A stretch of DNA of 64,000 nucleotides from Polaribacter irgensii 23-P (lineage in GTDB: Bacteria > Bacteroidota > Bacteroidia > Flavobacteriales > Flavobacteriaceae), in contig NZ_CH724148.1 of assembly GCF_000153225.1 (NCBI RefSeq), positions 140,849-204,848 on the forward strand, written 5' to 3'. The translations under genes and the position numbers were made by a program. Below the pieces are notes generated by a model. The model saw nothing but the letters and a program-made list of their open reading frames with translations. It did no database searches and was not told the origin of the DNA. Below, in pieces: positions 37,331-45,904 of this stretch. How positions within the stretch are numbered: position 1 is the first letter of the stretch; each line of letters opens with the position of its first letter.

Positions 37331-38643
37331 TTAAACAGTTCCATTTTTAATTACTTCTAAAATAGGTTTTTGTTCTTTCTTACTTTCTTGGAGCTGCCAA
37401 AATTTATTTAAAGTTTCGGCATTATCGTTAGCTGTTTTTCCAATATAATTTAAAAACATCTTTTCGGTTGTATGGCCAGTAACTGCCATTATTAACGGTG
37501 TTGGTAGTTTACCATAATGATTGGTAGAGAACGAACGTCTCATAATATGACTAGAAACTAATTCATGTTTTTTATAATCGTCTTTTACTTTTCGCCAAAC
37601 TCCTTTTTTTAGTTTGATACTTTTGGATCCATTAACCTCTTCATTCATACCTACATTTTCACAAACTTTTTTAATATAATCATTAAACTTTTGACTAGAT
37701 ATTTTACGAGGAAATTCGCCTTTATTGGTTTCTAGTATTTCTCTTACTTGCTGATGTAATGGTAAAACTATTTTTTGATTTGTTTTTTGTGCCGAATATT
37801 CAATGAAACCATTTTTAATATTGTCTTTTGTAAAGTTTAATAGGTCGCTAACTCTTGCACCTGTCCGAACTCCAATAATTAGCCAATTTTTGGCGTTTTC
37901 TAGGTAGGGTTTATATGTAAAGGTCGTATTGTATATATTATTAATTTCTATCTCTGAAAGTGTTATAAAACTAACTTTTTCTTTTGTTGCTCTAAACCTG
38001 TCATCCTCAACCTCGGTGTTAATCTTTAAACCATACTTTTTAGCATCAATACAAATCGTTTTTATAAAAGTCAGGTATTTACCAGTAGTATTGTAATTTA
38101 ACTTTTGGACATTATGTAAGAAGTAAATAAAATCTTTGTGAAATTTTAAATTTATATCTTGAAGTAATAAACGTTTTTTTCTATACTTTTCAAATGCTAA
38201 TATTTTATTAATTATAGTTTGATACTTTTTAATGGTTGCCTTTGTAACTCCAGTTTTACCACTTTTTAAAACCTTATTCCCAAGGTTATCATAAAAATAA
38301 TAGGCGTAATCCGTAAAGTATCTAAAATCTACATTTGTATTTTGATTTAAAAAGGTTCTTATTGAAGTATTTAACCAGTCTGTATTTATTATGCCACCAT
38401 CTGAATAGACATCATTAAATTCATTTAAAACGCAACTCTTTAAATCATTTAATTTCTTTTGTAAATTTAGTTTTTCACTATTCTTTGCAATCTGTTTAAC
38501 ATCTCCTTTCGAAGTACTCCAGTAACTAGGGTCTATTAATAAAGAAGTTGATTTAGTAAAATCAAATTGTTTACGTGTCTAAAACGGATATAAATAGAAC
38601 TAGGGTTCTTGTTTCCCTTAATTAAAAATCTTGCAGTTGGCAT
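37331..38643 (-). pseudogene. Tyrosine recombinase (integrase) with an N-terminal frameshift
   Basis: From an ATG at 38643 the frame reads MPTARFLIKGNKNPSSIYIR then FRHV. The rest of the protein is in the next frame, beginning TRKQFDFTKSTSLLIDPSYW, and stays open for about 415 codons to 37331. One missing base near 38576-38580 explains the break. The core-binding domain covers about 110-200. Catalytic residues are all present: Arg in TGARVSDLLNF (about residue 263), Lys in YSAQKTNQKI (about 286), HIMRRSF (about 366-369), TGH (about 391) and Tyr in FLNYIG (about 400). The shift may be genuine or a sequencing error. Confidence 0.85.
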
Positions 38644-38821
38644 AGTCTAACATTTGAACAATCAAATATAAAAATCTTTCCCCACCTTTTCCCCATCTGT
38701 TCGTATTACTTCAAACTTAACTGAATTATAAACTAATTCCAAAACACCTTTAAACCAATTAAATAAAACAAATAAAGTAGTAATTTAGCCAAACAATATT
38801 TTAAAGTAATTAGATAGGTGC

Positions 38822-38841
38822 GGTTCTCTGCCTATCCACTA
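38822..38841 (+). repeat. Distal attachment-site repeat
   Basis: GGTTCTCTGCCTATCCACTA, matching the tmRNA 3' end (33171-33190) at 16 of 20 positions, including the last seven bases TCCACTA. The flanking GATAGG/CCTATC can form a small hairpin here. It lies 180 bp beyond the recombinase start. Confidence 0.6.
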
Positions 38842-38844
38842 AAC

Positions 38845-38885
38845 GGGACAAAACCATTTTTTTTTGAGATTGTCCCTTTTTATTT
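38845..38885 (+). terminator. Plus-strand terminator just beyond the distal repeat
   Basis: GGGACAA (38845-38851) pairs with TTGTCCC (38870-38876), followed by a T run. No plus-strand gene precedes it for over 5 kb except ssrA, so it is best read as the original ssrA terminator pushed away by the island. Confidence 0.7.
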
Positions 38886-39014
38886 TCCGGTAAGTCCTTG
38901 TCTATTTGTAAGGTAAACCTTAAAACAGCCTTAAGTAAATCATTACTAGATAGTTACCAAATAGTATAAGTTGAACTTTTAGAAGTATTTTGAATATTAT
39001 CAAGATTTTCAAGG

Positions 39015-40844
39015 CTAATCACAGTCCAAAGAAATTGTAACACTAGAATCATAATTCCATTCAAAATTTGTAGCTCCATTATTTATATTATCTAATTGAG
39101 TCTGATTTACTTTAATACAAGTTAAATTAGGATTATTCCCTGCACTAAACTCCATAAGATTCTCCATCATGGAAAGATCTAATGTTCCTTGTAGGTCACA
39201 ATCATTAATGTTCAACTTATATAATTGAGTACTTGAAGACAAATCCAATGAAGTTATCGGACTTTGGTGTATACTAAATTCTGTTAATGAAACTAAATGA
39301 CTTACATCAATTTCTGCAATATTATTTCCTCCTAATTGCAGTTTCCAGAGATTGTTATTATTCGAAACATCAACAGAAGTGAGGTTATTGTTACCAAGCA
39401 TTAAGGCCTCAAGTTGCGTTAAATTTGATAGATCAAAGTAACCTCCAGGCCCTATGTAACCTGACATTTTACCCAATGCTATATTAGGCATTGCTAGAAT
39501 TTTCATTGATGAGTTCTGAGAAAAATCTACTTTTGGTATGGTTTTATTATTATCTAAAGAAATCTCCTCTAGATTGGGATTTCCGCTAGTATCAATCGTA
39601 TAAAAGCTATTAAAATTTAAATACAAATACTTCAGTTGACTATTTTTAGTAATATTGATGCTATCTAAATCATTTCCCGTTAAATTTAAGATTTGTAAAC
39701 TTGGAAATGCCTCAATTGCTGCAAGATTAGTTAGTCTATTTGAAAATCTACTATCATAATCCATAAAATCTTCCCATGCACAAATGATAGCTCCACTTTC
39801 ATCATAACATGCATCATCAGCCATTATTGCTATTCCCGCCATATTTTGAGCATTACTAGTGAGCATATAGTCATCCATTTGATTATCAAACCCCTCATCT
39901 ACCAGCCATTGTTCTAAATTATCATCTGGGATATATGTAAGGTTTGAAGCATAGGATTCTTCTTCAAAACCATCCAATAACTGAACACACAAGCCTTCTA
40001 CAGATATTGCTCCTGTAAATCCTCCGTTATCATCTAACGCAGCGTCGTATATTTGACCAATTTTAGTTACTGAACCTCCTGATTCATTAACAAATAATGT
40101 TATAATATTATTTTCCTGGTCTAATGTATAATTTCCAAAAACAACATAATTACAGGTTCCATTATCATCAAGTGTATACAGTTTGAATGCAGAATTACTC
40201 TCCTCAAAAATTAAAGAATGAATATTACATACATCTGAAAATGTTAATGATTGTACAATCCTAGTGTATATATTATTTTCAGAATCCATATCAGTGTCCA
40301 AATGTGTACTCATTTCGATTGTATAGGCTCCAGGCTGAGACAAATTTGCTGTAGTAGCAAAATCAAAATATGTAAAATCTACAGATGCCAACGAGTCTGA
40401 AATTGTATAAGTTTCAAAAATTTCTTCACCAAACGCCTCATCTTCATATGCTATCTTGTAAGACACTAAAAACTCATTAAAGATTGGCAGATAACCGAAA
40501 TTACCAATAACAGCAGTAATTGTTTCATTTTCCGACAACTGCCCAGTTAAAGGCAATACTGCTTCTGGTAAAACCCCAACATCCAATGAATCGTTATAAG
40601 TACTCCGAATTAAATGAATCCCTCTTTTATAAGTTTGTCGTTTTTGTTTTATTTTTCCTGATACTTTATTTTCGATAAATTCCCACTGACCAGAAACACC
40701 GATCGTATTTACAGCCGGAAAGACGTTTCCACTAGGACCAGGAGTGCTTCCATCGGAATTATTGATACTGTCAACTTCTGAATCATAATTACTGCACCCG
40801 AACATTATACTTAATCCTAAAACTATTGTAATTAAATTTTTCAT
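39015..40844 (-). CDS. Leucine-rich-repeat lipoprotein
   Basis: The start at 40844 (MKNLITIVLGLSIMFGCSNY) gives a compact lipoprotein signal with lipobox MFGC. Residues about 30-300 form beta-sandwich-like and lipocalin-like regions (YTISDSLASVDFTYFDFATT). The C-terminal 300 residues hold repeating LRR units (ILNLTGNDLDSINITKNSQL, LEALMLGNNNLTSVDVSNNN, TSLDLSSSTQLYKLNIN, LTCIKVNQTQLDNINNG). It should sit on the outer membrane; ligand unknown. The upstream tandem 11-bp repeats suggest control with the gene at 41749. Confidence 0.85.
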   Translation of the reverse strand: MKNLITIVLGLSIMFGCSNYDSEVDSINNSDGSTPGPSGNVFPAVNTIGVSGQWEFIENKVSGKIKQKRQTYKRGIHLIRSTYNDSLDVGVLPEAVLPLTGQLSENETITAVIGNFGYLPIFNEFLVSYKIAYEDEAFGEEIFETYTISDSLASVDFTYFDFATTANLSQPGAYTIEMSTHLDTDMDSENNIYTRIVQSLTFSDVCNIHSLIFEESNSAFKLYTLDDNGTCNYVVFGNYTLDQENNIITLFVNESGGSVTKIGQIYDAALDDNGGFTGAISVEGLCVQLLDGFEEESYASNLTYIPDDNLEQWLVDEGFDNQMDDYMLTSNAQNMAGIAIMADDACYDESGAIICAWEDFMDYDSRFSNRLTNLAAIEAFPSLQILNLTGNDLDSINITKNSQLKYLYLNFNSFYTIDTSGNPNLEEISLDNNKTIPKVDFSQNSSMKILAMPNIALGKMSGYIGPGGYFDLSNLTQLEALMLGNNNLTSVDVSNNNNLWKLQLGGNNIAEIDVSHLVSLTEFSIHQSPITSLDLSSSTQLYKLNINDCDLQGTLDLSMMENLMEFSAGNNPNLTCIKVNQTQLDNINNGATNFEWNYDSSVTISLDCD

Positions 40845-40874
40845 ATTAAATTTTTCTTTCACTATTATGTCTCA

Positions 40875-40882
40875 CAAGTATA
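40875..40882 (-). promoter_or_regulatory. Near-consensus -7 box (TATACTTG) of the LRR lipoprotein gene
   Basis: On the minus strand TATACTTG differs at one base from TAnnTTTG and lies about 30 nt before the ATG at 40844. The three tandem repeats lie 20-50 bp further upstream, in activator or operator range. Confidence 0.4.
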
Positions 40883-40902
40883 TAAAAAACAAACCCTCTG
40901 TT

Positions 40903-40935
40903 TGATACATAACTGATACATAACTGATACATAAA
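40903..40935. repeat. Three tandem 11-bp repeats TGATACATAAM
   Basis: TGATACATAAC (40903-40913), TGATACATAAC (40914-40924) and TGATACATAAA (40925-40935), upstream of the LRR lipoprotein gene. The same unit occurs twice before the 41749 gene. An 11-bp period places each unit on the same DNA face, as for a binding-site array. Confidence 0.85.
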
Positions 40936-40998
40936 TAGATTAAAAAAATTAAGGCAACAAGCAATCGAGGGGATTGTGAATTACTTAAAAGAAGAAGA
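40936..40998 (+). pseudogene. Decayed copy of the 5' end of the 41749 gene
   Basis: Directly after the tandem repeats the plus strand reads IKKIKATSNRGDCELLK, matching the intact gene's IEKKIGQQVLDRGDCELLAN. GGCAACAAG, ATCGAGG and TTGTGAATTACTT align with the functional copy at about 41788-41828. The start codon and the rest of the gene are lost. Confidence 0.65.
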
Positions 40999-41298
40999 GT
41001 ACGCATTTGATTTAATATTTTTAAAACATAAAAAAGGGATAATTTCTCATCCCTTCCTCTCCCTTTTCATAGAACTTCTCATCAATTTTATTGATCGTTA
41101 ATTTCTTTTTCCCAATACTTTATCTACTATAAATACATGCTAAATCAAGATTGTTATACGGCTAAATAGCATGAAGTGTATTCATATTCTATAGCTCATG
41201 TTTAAACTTACTCGTTGACAACTATTACCTCTTGTTGGTGAAATATTTTATACCGCTTAATCTGTTTTGTAAGCAATAAAAATCATGATTTCCTTTTT

Positions 41299-41532
41299 CT
41301 AAACAATTTTTTCATCTTTTGAATCATATATATGCATCCATGCATATCCCAACTCTACCTCTAAATACTCTTTTTCATTGTACATAGAATATTCCTTGTT
41401 ATAGTCTTTTAGAATATACTTTTTGAATGCTAGTAAACATTCATCGATACAATCACAGTCAATAAAAAAATCTTTCATTCCTCCACTTGGATGATAAGTG
41501 CTTCCTTTAAATACTAAATACCTTTTCTTCAT
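41299..41532 (-). CDS. Small hypothetical protein
   Basis: The start at 41532 (MKKRYLVFKGSTYHPSGGMK) gives 77 residues; an upstream ATG adds seven. The Y-L-V-F-x-G-x-x-Y-x-P-S-GG-M-x-DF motif, then a DCIDECLLAFKKYI helix and a WMHIYDSKDEKIV ending, recur in small cytoplasmic proteins of flavobacteria, some beside toxin genes. Function unknown; an immunity-like role would be a guess. Confidence 0.6.
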   Translation of the reverse strand: MKKRYLVFKGSTYHPSGGMKDFFIDCDCIDECLLAFKKYILKDYNKEYSMYNEKEYLEVELGYAWMHIYDSKDEKIV

Positions 41533-41664
41533 TTTTAAAGCGCACAACCGCATAAAATTAATAGCCTGTGCCGCAATTTATTAAAGGCTATTAAATATTT
41601 ATTAATTTATTTTCTAATCAAAAGTAATCGCTTATTTAGGGCTATAGATCATATACTTGCGCGA

Positions 41665-41673
41665 TATGTATCA
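41665..41673. repeat. Inverted copy of the repeat core (TATGTATCA)
   Basis: Reverse complement of TGATACATA, 55 bp upstream of the two direct copies before the 41749 gene. Confidence 0.5.
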
Positions 41674-41721
41674 ATACGCATTCTTGTCATATAGAAGCGT
41701 AAAAATATATAAATAATTCAC

Positions 41722-41729
41722 TATATTTG
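41722..41729 (+). promoter_or_regulatory. -7 promoter box (TATATTTG) of the 41749 gene
   Basis: Exact TAnnTTTG match overlapping the first of the two tandem repeats, so a protein bound to the repeats would cover the transcription start and block expression: a natural autorepression layout. Confidence 0.6.
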
Positions 41730-41749
41730 ATACATAAATGATACATAAA
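41728..41749. repeat. Two tandem 11-bp repeats TGATACATAAA overlapping the start codon
   Basis: TGATACATAAA at 41728-41738 and 41739-41749; the last A is the first base of the ATG. The unit matches the three copies at 40903-40935. Confidence 0.85.
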
Positions 41750-43023
41750 TGTTTGCTTTATTAAAACAAGGGATTGAAAAAAAAATAGGGCAACAAGTTC
41801 TAGATCGAGGCGACTGTGAATTGCTTGCGAATGCAATATTAGAGACGCTAGATATTGAAATTAGCTACAATACCATAAGACGTTTGTTTGGTTTGGCTCC
41901 AAATGTCAAACCTAACAGAAACACACTAAATATTTTGGCCAAATTTATTGGGTACAAGAATTATATTCATTTTACGCAAACGCATCTCCAAAAAGAACAA
42001 CAAAATATGTCGGTTGTTATTTACAGGGCTGTTTACGATGCGAACCCGGTTGAAATAATTAAACTTGTTCAAAAAACAAAGAAAAGTACTGAAGATTTTG
42101 TGGGCTTTTTAATCATCCTTTCAAGAGAGCTACTTTACAACAAACAGTTCGCTATTTTAAATAAAGTATTTGAGCTAGAAGAGTTAGAATACAACTCCTT
42201 TTCTTACTCAGAAATCCTATATCTAGGAAACTCGATTGGTTTACTATTAAGAAACCAACCTTTGAAAGATAACGAATTATTGCATAATACGAACTTTTTA
42301 CGTTGTGTATATTTAACATTTGTTGATTACTCAACTCTAAATGGCTATTATAAAAATTGGACCAAAATTATTCATAAAAACACAAAAAGCAAGGAACTTC
42401 AGGTATTCACCAAAGCTATATTAACGTTTAGAAGTTTTTTAAATAATAAAAAAATAACAGACCCTTTTGAAAACTTAGCCTATAGTAAAACCCTACATCC
42501 AATTCTTTGCAGTAGGTTATTCTCGATAAAAATAGTGGCAAATAAGTATGATGATTTAAACGCAATTTTAAATAAATATTACCAAATACATTCAGGGAAA
42601 AAATCATTATTATTAGACTATTCGTTCGAGCTTTTGATTACCGCAATTACAACAAAGAACATTGTGCTAATGCGCTATCTTATCAAAACTATAGATTTGA
42701 ATGAAAATGAATTATTTTATTATCAGAAACATCATTTAAACTTATTCTATTTGATGTGTGTCTATTACTATAAATTTACAAATGATAAAAATCAACAGAA
42801 AAAATACCTGGCACTCTTTGATTTCAATTATGTAAGATATAGTTATGAAGATTATATTAAATTATTATACAATGTTTTTTTATACTCAGAAGCCAAAACG
42901 ACATCCTTAAAGGAAGCGATTAAAAATAACTATGTGCTCTCTAATAAAAGCCTAAAATACCCTTATTTTTCAGAAACATATTTGATAAATTATTTTGTTG
43001 ATACATCGCTAAATTCTGAATGA
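41749..43023 (+). CDS. Large HTH-like regulatory protein of unknown function
   Basis: A 424-residue protein. Its first 75 residues (MFALLKQGIEKKIGQQVLDR, GDCELLANAILETLDIEIS, NTIRRLFGLAP, NRNTLNILAKFIGYKNYIHF) look like a two-part helix-turn-helix unit found at the N-terminus of many flavobacterial proteins. The remaining 350 residues are all-helical, TPR-like in spacing, with no catalytic motif. Its promoter is overlapped by tandem repeats that also occur before the LRR lipoprotein gene, suggesting that it binds them; this is inference. Confidence 0.65.
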   Translation: MFALLKQGIEKKIGQQVLDRGDCELLANAILETLDIEISYNTIRRLFGLAPNVKPNRNTLNILAKFIGYKNYIHFTQTHLQKEQQNMSVVIYRAVYDANPVEIIKLVQKTKKSTEDFVGFLIILSRELLYNKQFAILNKVFELEELEYNSFSYSEILYLGNSIGLLLRNQPLKDNELLHNTNFLRCVYLTFVDYSTLNGYYKNWTKIIHKNTKSKELQVFTKAILTFRSFLNNKKITDPFENLAYSKTLHPILCSRLFSIKIVANKYDDLNAILNKYYQIHSGKKSLLLDYSFELLITAITTKNIVLMRYLIKTIDLNENELFYYQKHHLNLFYLMCVYYYKFTNDKNQQKKYLALFDFNYVRYSYEDYIKLLYNVFLYSEAKTTSLKEAIKNNYVLSNKSLKYPYFSETYLINYFVDTSLNSE

Positions 43024-43296
43024 ACTCAGAACGACAAACGCTTCATTTCAAAGAAAGCAAATAAAACAGCTACAATCCCCTTTTAAAACATTTAGCAAGA
43101 CCGCTGCCCGTATCCCTTTAAAAAGCTATAAAAAAAAGATGAAATTGAGTTACTCTCAGATATATCAACCAATGCGAAAATAAAAAAGTTTTCTAACTCA
43201 TCTCACGAAACCGTCATTTGCTACATAATCAAAGGTATTTTCAGCGAACTACTGAGAACGGAAACTTATAAGACTACAATCCTACTGCACGCTAAG

Positions 43297-45354
43297 CTAT
43301 TTAGGCGCATATATTTTAGTGGCTGTTTTCAATACCTCAGTGCGCTCGAAAGACATGGTTTTTGTTTTAAACTTAGCGTATAATTCCATTTGATCTGTGT
43401 AATGTGAACTTTCAGGTCTTCGACTATTTCCAAAAGAGATCACAGATTCATAATATGTCTTGGTAGGCGTAAATCGCACCAATCCAATATAAGACTCACC
43501 ATGTGTAATTTTTATGCGTCCATTCTTATCAGGCACACCTCTCATTGCAGTTACAACGTCTGGCAAACCAAAAATAGGAATGGATTTATCTCCACGTACC
43601 AATTTTTGAAAAGCTCCTAATTGAATGCGCTCACTATTAAAATACTTCTTCAAATAACCTTTTGTATCTTTCAGCGCTTCATAAAGTATGGCTTTCGAGA
43701 AAATATGATTCGCATCTAATTTTAGATAATGCGGCATCAACTGATAATAGAGCACTGCGTATGCACCAGCGCCATAAGATACAGGATCTGTAATTCGGTC
43801 CCAATTTTTAATATCAGAAAGCAACACATCTACCGCTGGATAGTTGTCAATTTCCATTTCAAAGAGTGCATTTAAATCCATATAATTATACTGCAATGGC
43901 GTAGGTAGTTGATGGTCATATTTAATGCGTTTGAAACGTTTATAGTCGATGTGCTCTTGGGCTTCTAAAAGCTGCAAAAGTCTTGTAGATCTGTTATTGT
44001 CGTACGTTTCGTACTGCATTGCTCTTGCAAAATTTTCTGCTTTTGGATTGTCCGCAGCACCTGAAGATTTAAAAGGGCTGTGGTTTGCATTGTATACAAA
44101 ACCTGACTTCGGACTGATTACTTGTGGTAAATCTTGAATATCATAATACGAATCCCAAAGTGTCTTGCGCGTATTTCCTGGAACCACATCTGTCCAATCA
44201 TATCCTTTCGCTCGAATTGGAATTTTACCATTAGAAATATAAAAAATAGTATCGTTTCTATCGGCATACCCAATATTATATCCTGGCAATGCCTTCATTT
44301 TTAATGCTGTGTAAAATTCGGTAAAACTTTTTGCCTTATTCATATGCCACCACTGCTCAATCGCATTAATATTTGTAGTGCTTGGGGTTCGCACCGAATA
44401 CACCCCTGTTTTATTTTTTAAAGTAGGCCCATACATACTTTTGTAAAACTTTTTCTTTATCGGAATGTTCAGCCCTAAAAACTTTAGATTCAGTTTTGCT
44501 TTTAGCTTTTCTAATTTGTATTCCGCACCATCTACCAAATACACATCTTTCTTCTCCGGATGCATTTCTAATGCAAATACATCTGCTTTATCGGGATAAT
44601 TAACAGTATGTGTCCATCCTAAAAACTCATTCGCTCCAGTAAGCAGACAAGGAGAACCTGGAAAGGTAGCTCCAATAATATTTGTTCCTTCTTCACTCAC
44701 CAAATGTGCCTCATACCAAGAGGTAGGGCCTTCTAAAGGCTGGTGCGTATTGATGGCTAAAAAAGTTTCATCCGATTGGGTTCTACTGCGGCTGATGGCT
44801 AGTAAATTTGATCCTTTAGTATCCTGCGTTATGTCATATGGCCATGACATCTCATCATTTACAATGCCCTTTACCAGCTTGTCTGCCCCATTTGAAATAA
44901 AGAGCTGCAATTGCGTGTAGCGCAACAACTTTTGAGGTGTTAATGGAAATAATTCTTTTTCGAGTATTTCTTTTGGATGTTTTTTTGAAAATGCATTCAA
45001 TCCATCCGTAAAACCTTGCAATACTGCTTTAAACTCACTACCTAGTGTGTGAAAATTTTCATTTACTGTCGCCTTTGATTGAATAAATTGCGTCAAAAAA
45101 TCTGCTCCAGCTCCTTTTTTTCCAATGCGTTTTCCCAAAAGTCCATTCCCTGCCAAATAGGATTCCTGTAACAATTTAAAATGATCTTCTGCTTGTGCCC
45201 ATGCAAAACCATAAGCAAGTGCAGCATCTGTTGGTGCATAAATATGCGGAACCCCATATGCATCTCTGACAATTTGAATAGTATCAGGATTTATTTGAGC
45301 ATTACTTTTAAAATTGAGAATAAAAATTACAAGAAGAAGCACTATTTTTTTCAT
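43297..45354 (-). CDS. Penicillin-acylase-family N-terminal nucleophile hydrolase
   Basis: A 685-residue periplasmic protein with signal peptide (MKKIVLLLVIFILNFKSNAQ). The alpha chain contains VRDAYGVPHIYAPTDAALAY. Autocleavage before Ser182 (DTKGSNLLAIS) should free the catalytic Ser of the beta chain; NTHQPLEGPTSWYEAHLV, FPGSPCLLTGANEFLGWTHT and YNANHSPF carry the supporting oxyanion residues. The family hydrolyses amides, including acyl-homoserine lactones and beta-lactam side chains; substrate here not determined. Confidence 0.92.
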   Translation of the reverse strand: MKKIVLLLVIFILNFKSNAQINPDTIQIVRDAYGVPHIYAPTDAALAYGFAWAQAEDHFKLLQESYLAGNGLLGKRIGKKGAGADFLTQFIQSKATVNENFHTLGSEFKAVLQGFTDGLNAFSKKHPKEILEKELFPLTPQKLLRYTQLQLFISNGADKLVKGIVNDEMSWPYDITQDTKGSNLLAISRSRTQSDETFLAINTHQPLEGPTSWYEAHLVSEEGTNIIGATFPGSPCLLTGANEFLGWTHTVNYPDKADVFALEMHPEKKDVYLVDGAEYKLEKLKAKLNLKFLGLNIPIKKKFYKSMYGPTLKNKTGVYSVRTPSTTNINAIEQWWHMNKAKSFTEFYTALKMKALPGYNIGYADRNDTIFYISNGKIPIRAKGYDWTDVVPGNTRKTLWDSYYDIQDLPQVISPKSGFVYNANHSPFKSSGAADNPKAENFARAMQYETYDNNRSTRLLQLLEAQEHIDYKRFKRIKYDHQLPTPLQYNYMDLNALFEMEIDNYPAVDVLLSDIKNWDRITDPVSYGAGAYAVLYYQLMPHYLKLDANHIFSKAILYEALKDTKGYLKKYFNSERIQLGAFQKLVRGDKSIPIFGLPDVVTAMRGVPDKNGRIKITHGESYIGLVRFTPTKTYYESVISFGNSRRPESSHYTDQMELYAKFKTKTMSFERTEVLKTATKIYAPK

Positions 45355-45570
45355 TGGATTGTTTTTGTAAAATACTACCTATCTGCCAGTATTTGATCGC
45401 TCTAAGATAGAAAGAAAGAACGAGTTTTAATTACGGCTCAAAATAGCTAAATTTATTCAATAAATTATTCTAATACAATGATTTACTGCACTTCTAACGA
45501 GAAATACTAATATGAAATAAACGATCTGCAAAAGGTTTTACCAAACAAAATTGCGAGCTCATTTTATAGT

Positions 45571-45904
45571 ATTAAAATAAATTTATCATGCACTATTAAG
45601 CGCACGACTATTTATGTTGTGATGTTAAAAAAAAACTTTTCAGAAAACAGGAATTAAATTAAAGCTATTAAACTCCTTATTTCAAGGCAGACATATTATT
45701 ATAAATTCGAAAATGATTCAAGATACGGGTCTAGAAAAATTATGTGAGCTTGCAAATACAAAGAAAGAAATTCTCGAAAAAACTTCCAAATTGATTACTT
45801 TGAATTTCACTAATGAAAACTCCGAAAAACGCCGCGAAGAGCTACTAAAATTTAGCCCTGAAAAAAATGCCAAAAAAATTATCACTATTATTTTTAAACA
45901 CTAG
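45571..45904 (+). pseudogene. Glycosyltransferase C-terminal relic
   Basis: The plus strand reads IKINLSCTIKRTTIYVVML in one frame, then, across an A9 run (45628-45636), TFQKTGIKLKLLNSLFQGRH and IIINSKMIQDTGLEKLCELA, then KKEILEKTSKL and RREELLKFSPEKNAKKIITI, ending at TAG 45904. This is the C-terminal half of a GT4-type glycosyltransferase of the flavobacterial LPTFQ-TGIKLKLLN type. No N-terminal part remains. Its end overlaps ftsE by 11 bp. Confidence 0.8.

Larger units (their letters stand above)
33191..38841. mobile_element. 5.65-kb integrated island inserted at the ssrA 3' end
   Basis: The block is bounded by a 20-bp imperfect direct repeat of the tmRNA 3' end, holds a tyrosine recombinase next to its far end, an excisionase-like HTH gene, an AbiH defence gene and several unknown genes, all on the minus strand. 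It has no conjugation, capsid or relaxase gene, so it is a satellite-sized or remnant island. The recombinase carries a frameshift, so it may be unable to excise alone. Confidence 0.8.

Noticed and set aside
37331..37648. Short 105-residue integrase gene
   Set aside because: The frame continues upstream without a stop for another 310 codons; only the absence of an earlier in-frame ATG made it look short.
38816..38840. Hairpin GATAGG/CCTATC as a tRNA fragment
   Set aside because: No other tRNA arms or anticodon are present; the match to the tmRNA 3' end explains it better.
40903..40935. CRISPR-like array
   Set aside because: Eleven-base direct repeats with no spacers; an operator array is a better reading.
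45403..45420. AGAAAGAAAGAA stretch as a second contingency tract
   Set aside because: Only about two to three units and outside any gene.
45628..45636. A9 run as a phase-variation switch in a glycosyltransferase
   Set aside because: No intact N-terminal half exists upstream, so shifting the run could not restore a gene.
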